From Homarus americanus (taxonomy: Eukaryota; Arthropoda; Malacostraca; Decapoda; Nephropidae), in contig NW_024724368.1 of assembly GCF_018991925.1 (NCBI RefSeq), positions 721,596-785,595 on the forward strand: a DNA stretch of 64,000 nt, written 5' to 3'. The notes beneath the pieces were generated by a model. The model was not told the DNA's origin, ran no database searches, and saw only the letters and a list, made by a program, of their open reading frames with translations. Both the position numbers and the translations under genes were made by a program. Position 1 is the stretch's first letter. Every line of letters begins with the position of its first letter. Shown piece by piece: positions 12,415 through 22,670 of the stretch.

Positions 12415-12823
12415 CAGTCAACCAAAGATGCATCGACCCAACCCTGGCTCTCGTACTCGCAATTCTACCTGGCAACACTTGGTGAAGTAAGGCTGTATGT
12501 AATGGTGATTGGTGGATCTATTTTCGGGTGTAACACTGTCAGGATAAATATTTAAAACAATCCCAAGGTAACATTTTTATAATAATAAGCTATTCATTGT
12601 TATCTAAGATCATGGCAATTTTTAAAATGTTTGTATATTTGCTTATATAATGAAGAAATTATATTAATGAACTGGCAACTTCATTACAACCAAGGCTGAC
12701 ACAAGACTCGCACATCAAATTTCTTTCGTCATTTAGGCAAATATACGAATATTTAGAAACTTCTCACGCTCTTAAATAACAATGAATAATTATTACTATA
12801 AAAATGCTACCTTTGGTTGACTG
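12415..12823. mobile_element. Tc1/mariner-like MITE, 409 bp, TA-flanked
   Basis: Both ends carry CAGTCAACCAAAG in inverted orientation, followed by a partly matching A/GT-GCAT. The element is bordered by TA on each side (12413-12414 and 12824-12825). It encodes no transposase. TA target sites and this length fit a non-autonomous Tc1/mariner element. Confidence 0.75.
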
Positions 12824-12824
12824 T

Positions 12825-12948
12825 ACATATAGTTGCGTATGTCTGGCCGTGTCTGAACTGGGGGCAACACAGTGCGATGCTACTGCACATATAGTTGCAT
12901 ATCCCTGGCTGTGTCTGAGCTGGGGGACAACGCAGCGCGACAGTGTTC
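12825..12948. repeat. 62-bp direct tandem duplication
   Basis: Two units start ACATATAGTTGC at 12825 and 12887. They share CTGG-CGTGTCTGA-CTGGGGG and CAACRCAGYGCGA. The first unit abuts the MITE. Confidence 0.85.
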
Positions 12949-13612
12949 TCGTATTGTTCACCACGATTAAAACGCTCCAATTACAGGTTCAATTTCGATG
13001 AATTTTTATCAGTTTTATTCTATTTCATTTCAAATTTTATTTCGGTTCAACTAAAGAATTCTGATGCTGTTGTCTGAGTGGTTATTTAATAATTCGTTAA
13101 ATTATATTTTTTCTTTAAACTATAAATTTCGTCTGCGTTACTGACATGAATTTTGTAAAATATTTAACAAAAATTGGAATATTGCACCGGGGTAACTTTT
13201 AAATTAACATGAGAAACGATGTCCCAAAGAGAGAGAGAGAGAGAGAGAAAGCGAGGAGAGAGGAGCTGAAACGTACAGTCGAAAAAGTGGTCTCAATTAG
13301 AAGCACTCACAAGGAACTCAAAGTGAACACAGGAGCTCGTAAAGCGTCTCAGAGATCATACTCACGAGCACCGAAAATTAATGACGAAGGAAAGTGACCT
13401 GTTTTTCTCTATCTCAGTGTCAAATTATCCTTTTCTCTTTATCTACATTTCTCTATTTTCCCTCCTTCGTTCTCTCCTTTTTTCTTTTTCTCTTTATAGC
13501 AATGTTTCTCCTTCTCTCTCCCTCTTCTTTCTGCCATTATCTGTATCTAATTTTCACACTTTCTCTTATATGAAAATGGGTTCTACTACACCTTAACGCT
13601 ACACTGAACAAT

Positions 13613-13613
<1 letters not shown>
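12949..13613. other. No gene recognised
   Basis: This is AT-rich sequence with a short (GA)n at about 13229-13248 and a CT-rich stretch at 13400-13530. Confidence 0.5.

Positions 13614-13653
<40 letters not shown>
13614..13653. repeat. (GA)n microsatellite
   Basis: This is a pure GA dinucleotide run. Confidence 0.96.
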
Positions 13654-13655
<2 letters not shown>

Positions 13656-13779
13656 AATATGCCTTATATTCTTCACTGAGCAAATATGATTGACAAATGG
13701 AGTTTGGCATTTTATACCATCACTTTTACCAATATGTCACATTACACGATTTGTATTTTTGCAAAGGTTTTATCAGTTC

Positions 13780-14062
13780 ATTATAACATTATATGCAGGA
13801 TTATTTTCATCTAACTCTACGACAATTTCATAGTATCTGCATGATCATTTACCTGTATACGCGCCCTTGTTGTTACTGAATATTTGATAATTTTTCTGTA
13901 TATTCACGATAATATCTCTACTTTTTTTATAATTTCTCTACAAATGTACGGTATTTTTTCCACCACTGTCCGACATTATCTTTACCAACGTGCATTTTTT
14001 CTGCGTCTGTACAATAATTTCTCTACCGATACGATGATTACCTTACCACAGTGATGCATCAA
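13780..14062. repeat. Degenerate array, about 33 bp, with ATAATTTCTCTAC core
   Basis: ATAATATCTCTAC, ATAATTTCTCTAC, CATTATCTTTACCAA and CAATAATTTCTCTACCGA recur about every 30-35 bp. The array is very diverged. Confidence 0.5.
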
Positions 14063-15369
14063 CAGCAACTTATTTTGTGACAGTAGACAATAATTCTGAC
14101 GGACTCCGACAACAAACCAGAATACCGACTGGCCTCACACCATTTTATCCGGTTAAGGGAGAGCTGCAGAGATTATTGTATATTCATTTTCTCATTGATG
14201 TATTTCTCTCTCCCTTCGTCGTCACTTCTCTTGAGTCTTTCTTTCGTATTTTTCGCGTCCTAAGATAACCTCTTGTGGGGGGTCATTCAGCGTTATGAGA
14301 GACGTCGCACGCTAATTCAAAAGATTTCGGCAAAAAGTCAACAGGAACATTATGTCGAGTGCATTTTTGGGTTTAAGTTGAGAACACGTAATGATGACAT
14401 ATGATGTATTATGCATGCAAAGCCTTGCCTCTTTATGTTCTGTGTTTCTCAGGTATATTCAGAGAGTCCTAGTCATCCTTCCCTCCCCCTCTCCCTTCTT
14501 GTCTCCATCTCCCTCCCTGTTTCTTTCCCTCCTTCTCTCCCTGTCCTTCTCTTTCTGCCTCCATCTCTCTCTTCCTGCCTCTCCCTCCCTCGATTCACTA
14601 TGGTTAATCTGCGTTACAAAAGCGCCAGGAAAGTGTTTCCTTGGAGTTCACAGACTTGCTGAAGGTGTGACTTCTTCTTGACCTTCATAGTCATCTTACC
14701 TGAGTTACAATATTATCATTATTATCATTTTATGTCATAGAGACGATCTTCATTTATGTCACACAAGTTCATCTCCTCCATGAGGACTTTAAATATCTTA
14801 GCTTTGCTGGTGAGAGTTTTTGTTTAAGGTGCTGCAACTGGTGAGGTTATCTACACTATCTCTGAAGTAACATGGACAGATGGATACTTGTCTAGATTTT
14901 GTTTTCTATATTTTTTTTTTCAATATTCTCAACAGTATAAAAACGTCTGCCATTCTGTCAGGTCAGGTCAGTTTATTTTAAATTCTATTTCTTGCGTATC
15001 TTTGTCCCATACGCTTATGCTTCTTCAAATTTTCTGGCGTCCAAAGTCAAATAAAAACACATACCTTGGGCCACAGCTCTCTCGTATTTTGTACACTGAA
15101 GGTGAAATATGAAACAAACAAACACTGACATCTCCAGCATAGGAAGGTTGACTGACTAAATGTTTATCATTATTTGTTAACTTTTACACAGGTCAAAGGT
15201 TGATAAGTTATATTAGAATTAGTTTTGTGTTAATTTACGTACCTTAACTACGTTAAAATCTAAAACACACACGCACGCAGTAATTGCACGTACAGAGGCG
15301 TGTGTGTGAACAATACGACTAATCAAGTGAACTGTGACGCCCAACCCAGCTCCTGCATGTTAAGTGGTA
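14063..15369. other. No gene recognised; pyrimidine-rich patch
   Basis: A CT-rich stretch spans about 14470-14590. The rest is ordinary AT-rich sequence. Confidence 0.5.
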
Positions 15370-15655
15370 GCGTGTGTACACTGATGAGGGAGGCAGGGGA
15401 GCCGGGGAGGAAGAGAAGGGACGGGAGGGTGAGGAGGGGTGGTAGAGAGAGGGTGGGGCATGAGGGTGAGGCTGGGTGGTGAGGAGGGTGGGGTAGAGGG
15501 TGAGTATGGTAAGGAGGGTGTCAGAGGAAGAGGGGGGGGGGAGGTTGGAGGAGGAGGAGGAGGAGAAAAGAAGATGAAGAGGCAAACGGGCGGAGAAGAG
15601 GAGTGCAGAAGAGAGGGGGAGGAGAGGAGAGGAGGGAGGTGGAAGTTATGAAGGT
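15370..15655. repeat. Purine-rich (G/A) low-complexity tract
   Basis: The plus strand is almost all G and A (GGGTGAGGAGG, GGAGGAGGAGGA). Proline- or glycine-rich open frames here are artefacts of this composition. Confidence 0.85.
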
Positions 15656-16149
15656 GCATGATTAGTCAGCTAAACCAATGAACTAGAGGGAGATGAAGGT
15701 GAAACAAGAATATCAGGGAGAAATTGAAGACACTGAGGAAGAGGTTGAAGAAAGGGGAACTATGATGAGAAAAATAAGAAAAATAAATGCTTTTTTGAAG
15801 GAGAATAGCATGGTGACGAAGATAAATGACTCAACAGGGAAAGCAGAAGATGAATATGACGATGAAAAAGGATGATGAAGGCATACCATAGAATGAATAA
15901 TATTATTTAAATGCAACACTGAAATTTGAAGGTAATACAGGTATAATGTAGCTAGATACCTTAATGAGAGACTCTGCAAAAGGCAATCAGTGTCCTTTCA
16001 GAGACATTAACATTTTATTTAAAAAAAATTTTCGGCATCAAACGACATTTTACTTTCTCTATAATTGCTCACAAGAGAACCATAATGGTCACCTGAACAG
16101 TTGTGAAGATTGAGCGCCATGACGACTATCTGTACAGGAAGAATGAGAG
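15656..16149. other. No gene recognised
   Basis: GA-rich sequence grades into AT-rich sequence. I see no features. Confidence 0.5.
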
Positions 16150-16725
16150 CCAACTGAACCACCCGTCAGAGGTGTAAAAGGTCGGACGTCGTCAGTACCA
16201 CCGGTACAAGTGTGATGGAGGGGTGAGGGCCTTCAACACCACCTCTACCGGTGTGTATGAGCGGTTAGTGCCCTGCGCAAAATATCTTCAGGTGTGAAGT
16301 AGGGATGAGAGCCCCAGCACTGTCTACAGGAATGAAGGAGGGGTGAGGGCCCTCAACACTACCTCTACTGGTGGGAAGGAGAGGTGAGGGCCCCCAGTAC
16401 CACCTTTACAGGTATGAAGGTAGGTGAGGGCTCGGAGTACCACCTGTACAAGTGTGAAGGAGGGGCGATAGTCCTTAGTATCATCTCTACTGGTGTGAAT
16501 GGATGGTGAGGGCCCTCAGTGCCACCTGTGCTGGAGTGAAGGTGTAGTGAGGGCCCTCAACACCATATATACAGGTAGAGTATAAAGATGGAGTGAGGGC
16601 CCTCAGTACCACTGTACAGGAATGAAAGAGTGAGGGCCTTCAACACCATCTGTACAAGAGTGAAGGTGGGATGAGGGCCCTTCGCACCACTTACAGGTAT
16701 GGGGGATGACGACACTCAGGACCAC
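16150..16725. repeat. GTGAGGGCCCTCAGTACCACC minisatellite, about 50-60 bp
   Basis: A unit with GTGAGGGCCCTCA-, CACCA/TC/TGTACAGG and TGTGAAGGAGGG recurs about ten times with variable spacing and many substitutions. The core GAGGGCCCTC is itself palindromic. Confidence 0.85.
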
Positions 16726-17110
16726 CTGGGGGACGTGTTAATGTATGTGAAATAGACATCTTTGGTAATAAACACGAAGTTCCAGTTATTAGTTCATGAA
16801 AGTTAGTGAAGAATTGTAGCGGGGTAGGAGTCGCCCGAGGGAGCTGTTTCAGTGATCAATTTCAATTTGTAAGTCCTACAGGACCTTACCCACGACGTAC
16901 GTTAGTTTGTCTGGGTTAATCAGAACATCACGTATTAGCAGGGAACTTTGCTCTCTTCATAAGGTTGTTCTTTTTCGTCCTTTTTTATTCCGATTTGAAT
17001 TGCTTAGCGCTCTCTCGCTCTCTCTCTGATAACTATACAGGAAAAAATAGAACACGAAGCTCCCTAGCTCTCTAGTGTAATTCACAATTTCAAGGGAAAG
17101 TAGTATACAT
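16726..17110. other. No gene recognised
   Basis: I see nothing beyond ordinary AT-rich sequence and a short CT patch. Confidence 0.5.
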
Positions 17111-17250
<140 letters not shown>

Positions 17251-17483
17251 AGACTATGAAACACATGCAACAGGTTCTTAATTGCCAACGTAATAGATAT
17301 GTATTCGCAGGTAAAGTGTAATACATCTTCATCGTCATAATGTAAATATCAAGTAATGAGCGGTAATTAACACGGGCTAATGACCTCTTTTAGGGGAAAG
17401 TATAAAAACTGTGTACGATTGTGTTGCTCATGTTAAAACATTTGGAGCATTTATCAAGCCTAGTGTTTCCTTCTGCAAAACGG

Positions 17484-17594
<111 letters not shown>

Positions 17595-17662
17595 GTTCGC
17601 CACGAGAGCTAGCCAGCGGCTGTAGCTGAAAGCGAGAGGAAGCACGCAGTGCTTGCACCTTA

Positions 17663-17664
<2 letters not shown>

Positions 17665-17717
<53 letters not shown>

Positions 17718-17725
17718 GACACACA
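17665..17725. repeat. (CA)n microsatellite
   Basis: This is a CACACGCGCGCACACA compound run ending in CAGACAGACA. Confidence 0.95.
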
Positions 17726-18235
17726 CTACAAAAATAAAACATTCTTTGACTATCATTAAGTTGATTTGGTTTGTCCTTTGGGTTACATTATAAGTCATTT
17801 TTGGTTGCGTTCTCGGCCCAGTATCCGCTTTCGCTGACTGGCTCATTAACAATGTTTAATATCCTCTTGAGGAAAGAACCTTAAAAAATTTTGTCACTCT
17901 TATTTTCTGGAAAAGACTCAGACAAGTGTTTTATTATCTTCATTACATGACATATATTTTTTAATCCTAAACGATACGCCATTAACGCTGTTTTTACAGA
18001 CATACACAGACACTTGGGTAAAAATAAAATGTATCAAAGTTGAATCCTTGTTATGAACCCTTGAGTCCCCTAACCTTCTCAGTGTCTCCTCTCTCCCTTT
18101 ACCTCACATCCCTCCACATACACACACAGACACGTGCCTCACATATTCGAGAAATTATGCAAATATCAAATCATTAATCCAGGGCTCATCCACCAGCTTG
18201 TGTTTTATTAATCCTTCTCTCTCTCACCTGTAGTT

Positions 18236-18269
<34 letters not shown>

Positions 18270-18359
18270 ACACACACATTAACCTCCTCTGTTGGTTAAG
18301 ACACCACTAGGTTCATGGCCAGAGGAACACACACGTAGGTCACAGTTCCGGTAAAATTA
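17726..18359. other. No gene recognised
   Basis: It contains a (CT)n run at about 18238-18267. Nothing coding was recognised. Confidence 0.5.
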
Positions 18360-18680
18360 AAAAAGCTAGTATCTGACCGTGTGAGGGTTATAATATTGTA
18401 TTTGCTGTATTTTGCCGTAACGAATAGAATAAAATCGCCAGTAACCGTTCGTGTGAATACCTTTTGATACTGTTTATTACGGTACAAATCCGTAACTAAA
18501 AACAAATGTAGTAATATCCGCCCATGTGAAGTGGATAATAATATTGCCCTTTACGTTATTATTGTTTTTCCTCACATATATAAATAAATATGATAATATC
18601 CGGTCATATGCTCTGGTTTGATTTTATTTGGTAACATACAGAAACAGAGAGTAATATATGGCTGTAGGAGGGTGATCTGC
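18360..18680. repeat. Degenerate tandem array, about 72 bp
   Basis: AGTATCTGACCGTGTGA (18368), CAGTAACCGTTCGTGTGA (18439), AGTAATATCCGCCCATGTGA (18511) and GATAATATCCGGTCATATG (18592) look like diverged copies of one unit at steps of about 71-81 bp, each followed by an AT-rich stretch. Confidence 0.5.
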
Positions 18681-19087
18681 CGGGTAGTTTAGCACCAAAC
18701 GCCGGAAAGTTCAGACTAAAACACTACGTTGTCAATTTTTATGGTATTTCCCCGGAGTCTCAGCAGAAAGTATTTTTACGACAAAACTTCAGAATTTCTT
18801 ATTGTTTCAACATCCTGAGGTAAGGATAAATGAATCTACTTACTTCTTACTACTGACTAAGCTCTTATTCTTATCTATCTTAAGATATATTTAGGTTTAG
18901 TTAATATTCGGTTCGGTTTTAATTGATTTTAATGATGAATTAGAACTGAAGTGATTTAGTGTTGCCTCTGATATAATCTTTCAACAAAGTGCTGTGAACT
19001 ATTTCCTGTTTTGTAGCTTTTTATCTGTGTGGATGAAGTCGGCTTACAAAGGATTTGTTTCTCCTTAATATTCGCGTCAATGTTCTA

Positions 19088-19091
<4 letters not shown>
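18681..19091. other. No gene recognised
   Basis: I see nothing to annotate. Confidence 0.5.

Positions 19092-19138
<47 letters not shown>
19092..19138. repeat. (GA)n microsatellite
   Basis: This is a pure run. Tracts of (GTAT)n at about 19284-19312 and (GT)n at about 19518-19553 follow within 420 bp. Confidence 0.96.
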
Positions 19139-19141
<3 letters not shown>

Positions 19142-19283
19142 ACTGAATAAATATCGCATTTCCTTAAAAACAATGTTACTAAAATCAAACAAAAAGTCAC
19201 CAATTTTTTGTAAAATTTATCTTATTCAATATATCACCAACCGTTGTCGTAACTCAATAGAGTAAATATACCATTTATGAAAC

Positions 19284-19315
<32 letters not shown>

Positions 19316-19513
19316 ATAATATATATAATTTATTCTAATCTTTTGGTATTCTTTTTGCTTTCCCAGGTAAAGTGTGCGCGTGTACCACATCATGGAGACG
19401 GGCCAGTGATAGTTCATGAATGCGCTACGACGTAAAGGGAAATGGTCAATAGAGGAACTGTAAAAAAACAAGTTAGTCTAAGAAGAGCGAGAGATACGTT
19501 GGAGTACACGTAC

Positions 19514-19557
<44 letters not shown>

Positions 19558-19824
19558 TGTTTCTGTGGGACGTACAGTTTTCACGTATTAAAATTCAACA
19601 CTTCCCTCGATACTTTTAATTTCCGATAACTTCAATACAGAGAACAACTTAAATTATTAACAAATGAATATGTGAAGAGAATAATAGGGAAATATATATA
19701 TAAATGTAAATAGACAGAATAGATAAAAGGGATGAAATGCAGGACAGATGAAAGGTAGAAGCTTTTCCAGATAAAATATTTTGTCATCTGAAACACCAAT
19801 ATCCATCCGAGGTCTCTAGGCCAG

Positions 19825-19840
19825 TCCCCCCTCCCTCCCT

Positions 19841-19873
<33 letters not shown>

Positions 19874-19875
19874 CC
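19825..19875. repeat. (CCCT)n/(CT)n microsatellite
   Basis: CCCTCCCTCCCT passes into a CT run. Confidence 0.93.
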
Positions 19876-20004
19876 TTCCGACCACCCTGCACCCTCTCCA
19901 CCTCCCTTCCCCTATGTCTCCCTCCCTCTGTGACACCTTGCCTCCTCCTCCTTTTTCTCCCTGTCTCCCGTCCTCCCTGTCTACACCCAAAGAACGTCCT
20001 GTCA

Positions 20005-20322
20005 CCACTCTGTTGCTTTGTTCCCACGTCACACCTGTCATTGTTACCACTCTGTTCCCACGTCACACCTGTCATTGTCACCACTCTGTTGCTCTGTTCC
20101 AACGTCACACCTGTCATTGTCACCACACTGTTACTGTTCCCACGTCACACCTGTCATTGTCACCACTCTGTTGCTCTGTTCCCACGTCACACCTGTCATT
20201 GTCACCACTCTGTTGTTCTGTTCCCACGTCACACCTGTCATTGTCACCACTCTGTTACTCTGTTCCCACGTCACACCTGTCATTGTCACCACTCTGTTAC
20301 TCTGTTCCCACGTCACACCAAA
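20005..20322. repeat. 42-bp minisatellite, CCCACGTCACACCTGTCATT
   Basis: The unit CCCACGTCACACCTGTCATT plus GTCACCACTCTGTTGCTCTG plus TT repeats about eight times, some units shortened by partial deletion. It is open in several frames on both strands because the unit length is a multiple of three, but it has no other coding character. Confidence 0.96.
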
Positions 20323-20968
20323 CGTAACTGTGTTCAGATACACTATGAAAGTTAACAAGAAAAAACGATTATATAGCTACCAGTGGTGGATTGGACCAGC
20401 GAACAGAGGCTCATCAGTTAACTGTATATTTTAGGCACTGTGTGAGTGAGGGCGACTCAGCTGAAACACTAACAACAAGGTTACATTAACACCACTGTGA
20501 GTGGATACCAAGCAAACTTCTTTATATTGTTCAGGGATAAATGCAAAACCTACCCAAAGAGCGACAACGGCAACGATGATGATGAAAACTACGACGAAGG
20601 CGATACTTACACCAAGGTAGCGACAATATATCTAACTTTACTTCGAAAACAGAAAATCTAATTAAACAAAAAAAATACATAAATAAAAACTGTAATTTCG
20701 GTATATATCAGAGGTAGGTACATTAGGTAAGTGGGCACCTGTACCCTAGCCTCCAGTGTGAATGTTTTATCGTCATTTTAACAGTGAGAGTTTAGGGAAT
20801 CCCCACGGGCTAAGGTTATTGTATTACACATTCACCAGAGTAACAATGAAGAGATTTGCAGCACCGCCGTAATCCACCTGTCTCACAGCGCCCACAAAAT
20901 TTGCAGCTTAGTGAGCGGGGTAAAGTGGAGTATGATGCACAGGAACAATCATCCTGGACCTTAGTTCA
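20323..20968. other. No gene recognised
   Basis: This is AT-rich sequence with no feature seen. Confidence 0.5.
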
Positions 20969-21353
20969 GGTTCACAAAGGATCACACCCTGAATATTCCT
21001 CGTAACTGAATGTGTTTACGAATCCAACTAAGTTGGTAAATGAACCCAAACCCCTTAAACAACCTCCAATTGTTGCATGATAATTGCACTGAAGCTCTAG
21101 CTAGATACGTTCACTTAGCATCAATTGAGAGATATAATTAAGATTCAGGAGCTTTTAAATAACGCTCTTTAATTTTGTCTTCTAATTATTGCTTAAGTGA
21201 ACGCAGCTAGTTAAGATAGAATCTCGGTATAATTTTCAAAGCTATTTTTTGGATATTATATTCGTGGTTTAATTCCAATCAACCAATTATTTGTAATAGC
21301 AAACGTTTTCAGGTAAGAGGAATAACATTCATCGTACGAATCTTTGTGAATTC
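20969..21353. mobile_element. Foldback/MITE-like element, 385 bp
   Basis: The whole segment is an imperfect palindrome. The outer arms are GGTTCACAAAGGATC and its inverse GAATCTTTGTGAATTC, with matching TATTCCTCGTAACTGAA / TTATTCCTCTTACCTGAA inside. The inner arms are CTAGATACGTTCACTTAGCA and TGCTTAAGTGAACGCAGCTAG. No ORF is present. The match is strongest near the centre and the ends. No target-site duplication is obvious. Confidence 0.65.
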
Positions 21354-22080
21354 AGAGTGGCCTGTGTAGTTACTGGTTCAGAGGTGAACTACATACTGTA
21401 AGTACCTGAGGACTGTGAGGATATCAGAGAGGGAAACTCTCTCGCTCTGGCGCTCTCTCTTATTTTCACTACCTCTCTTCCACCTCGTATACACTCTCTC
21501 TCTCTCTCTCTCTCAACACTTCTATTTCTCACATTCACCTGTCATTTCTCTTGCTTACTGTTTCCCCCTCTGTTCTTTCGTTTTTTTTCTCTCATTCTCT
21601 TCCTCTGTTTTGCTTTCCGTATCGCGTATTATTTCTTTCTTGTCGTATTGTTCTCTCGTTCTCTCCCTCTTACTTTCATGTTCCCTCGTTGTCTTTTCCT
21701 TTCCCTCGTTCTCAAGGTCCCAATCTCAGATACACTGTCTCCCGTGTGCCCAGGAAGCATAGATTCTGACATATAAGCGTATACCCACGACCATACATAA
21801 CACTGCATGTATGTATACACATTCATTCGCAGGTTTAGACACCATCCTGCATACACGTAAGGGCACACATGAACAAACACATACCTACAGTAAGTGCGAA
21901 ACTTTCTGTGCCGTGGGAAGGATCTTGTTGACGTCACTTTCAAGTCACAATACAGTTTACAAGACCGGTGTGGCGTGCTGAGATTATACTACGCTGAAAA
22001 TGTTCTGGACTTACGTAGTTCGACAAAAACATCTTTATAAGCTTTAGGCGTGTTGAGATTAGCCCTCGGAATAAAATATT
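21354..22080. other. No gene recognised; CT-rich patch
   Basis: A pyrimidine-rich stretch runs at 21430-21720 with (CT)n at about 21494-21513. Serine/leucine-rich frames here reflect composition. Confidence 0.5.
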
Positions 22081-22103
22081 TGGTTAGGTTAGGTTAGGTT
22101 TTG
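22081..22103 (+). repeat. Short (TTAGG)n-like tract
   Basis: GGTTAGGTTAGGTTAGGTTT is a short array of the arthropod telomere motif inside unique sequence. Similar tracts occur at 29193-29220, 39823-39912 and 54966-54976. Confidence 0.85.
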
Positions 22104-22194
22104 ATTGAACTGCGCATTCCCAGAACATTTTTAGCTCGTTACAATCCCAACAAGTGGCATAGGTTCCCCTCTAGCCACCGAGAATACTACCAGG

Positions 22195-22670
22195 GCCGGT
22201 ATCCATAAATATTCCTAGAATATCCTTAAGAAAATTCCTAAGTTAGTAAAATTGCTCTCAGTTAAGAGTTTCTCCTCGGAGTGGACCCTGTGAGTATCTC
22301 TTAAGGTAAATTCCAAGCTGTTGCAAGAGAAATCACGTGATGCAAACACTTGAAACGTTTTCAAACATCGAGTCGTCAGCTTCAAGCAAGCCAATTTCCA
22401 AAAGAAAGCCCAACTGGACTGACGATCAAAGTTTAGTGTTGGTGCAGTCTGTTAATGAGAGGAATGCAGTTGTTATAAAGGGAATGTGTAGATAGAAGGT
22501 AACTTCGAATATGAGATGAGCTCGGAAACAGTGGCCGCTCACCTCAAGGTTTGCCTTCCCCGACGTACCCGAACTCAGAGGACACTGTAAAGTGGTGGTA
22601 AAATGTCCAATCCAAGTGCATGCAGGAAATTGCTGCGTTTAAAAGACGCAGCAAAATGCCACAGGTAAGG
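22195..22670 (+). pseudogene. Harbinger-type element remnant with SANT/Myb-like protein
   Basis: After GGGCCGGTATCCATAAATAT, which resembles the terminal repeat of PIF/Harbinger elements, a decayed frame reads K-R-K-P-N-W-T-D-D-Q and S-L-V-L-V-Q-S-V-N-E-R-N-A-V-V-I-K-G. In other frames C-P-D-V-P-like and A-W-K-like segments continue. It resembles the SANT/Myb-like DNA-binding protein that accompanies Harbinger transposases (NAIF1-like). Several frameshifts and stops follow, and the downstream terminal repeat was not found. The assignment is by pattern only. Confidence 0.6.

Noticed and set aside
19632..20434. Several overlapping frames with repeated T-C-H-C-H-H or T-G-V-T-W-E-Q units
   Set aside because: The 42-bp minisatellite is open in multiple frames on both strands because its unit is a multiple of three.
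22081..22103. Telomere
   Set aside because: Only about four units in unique flanking sequence; an interstitial tract, not a chromosome end.
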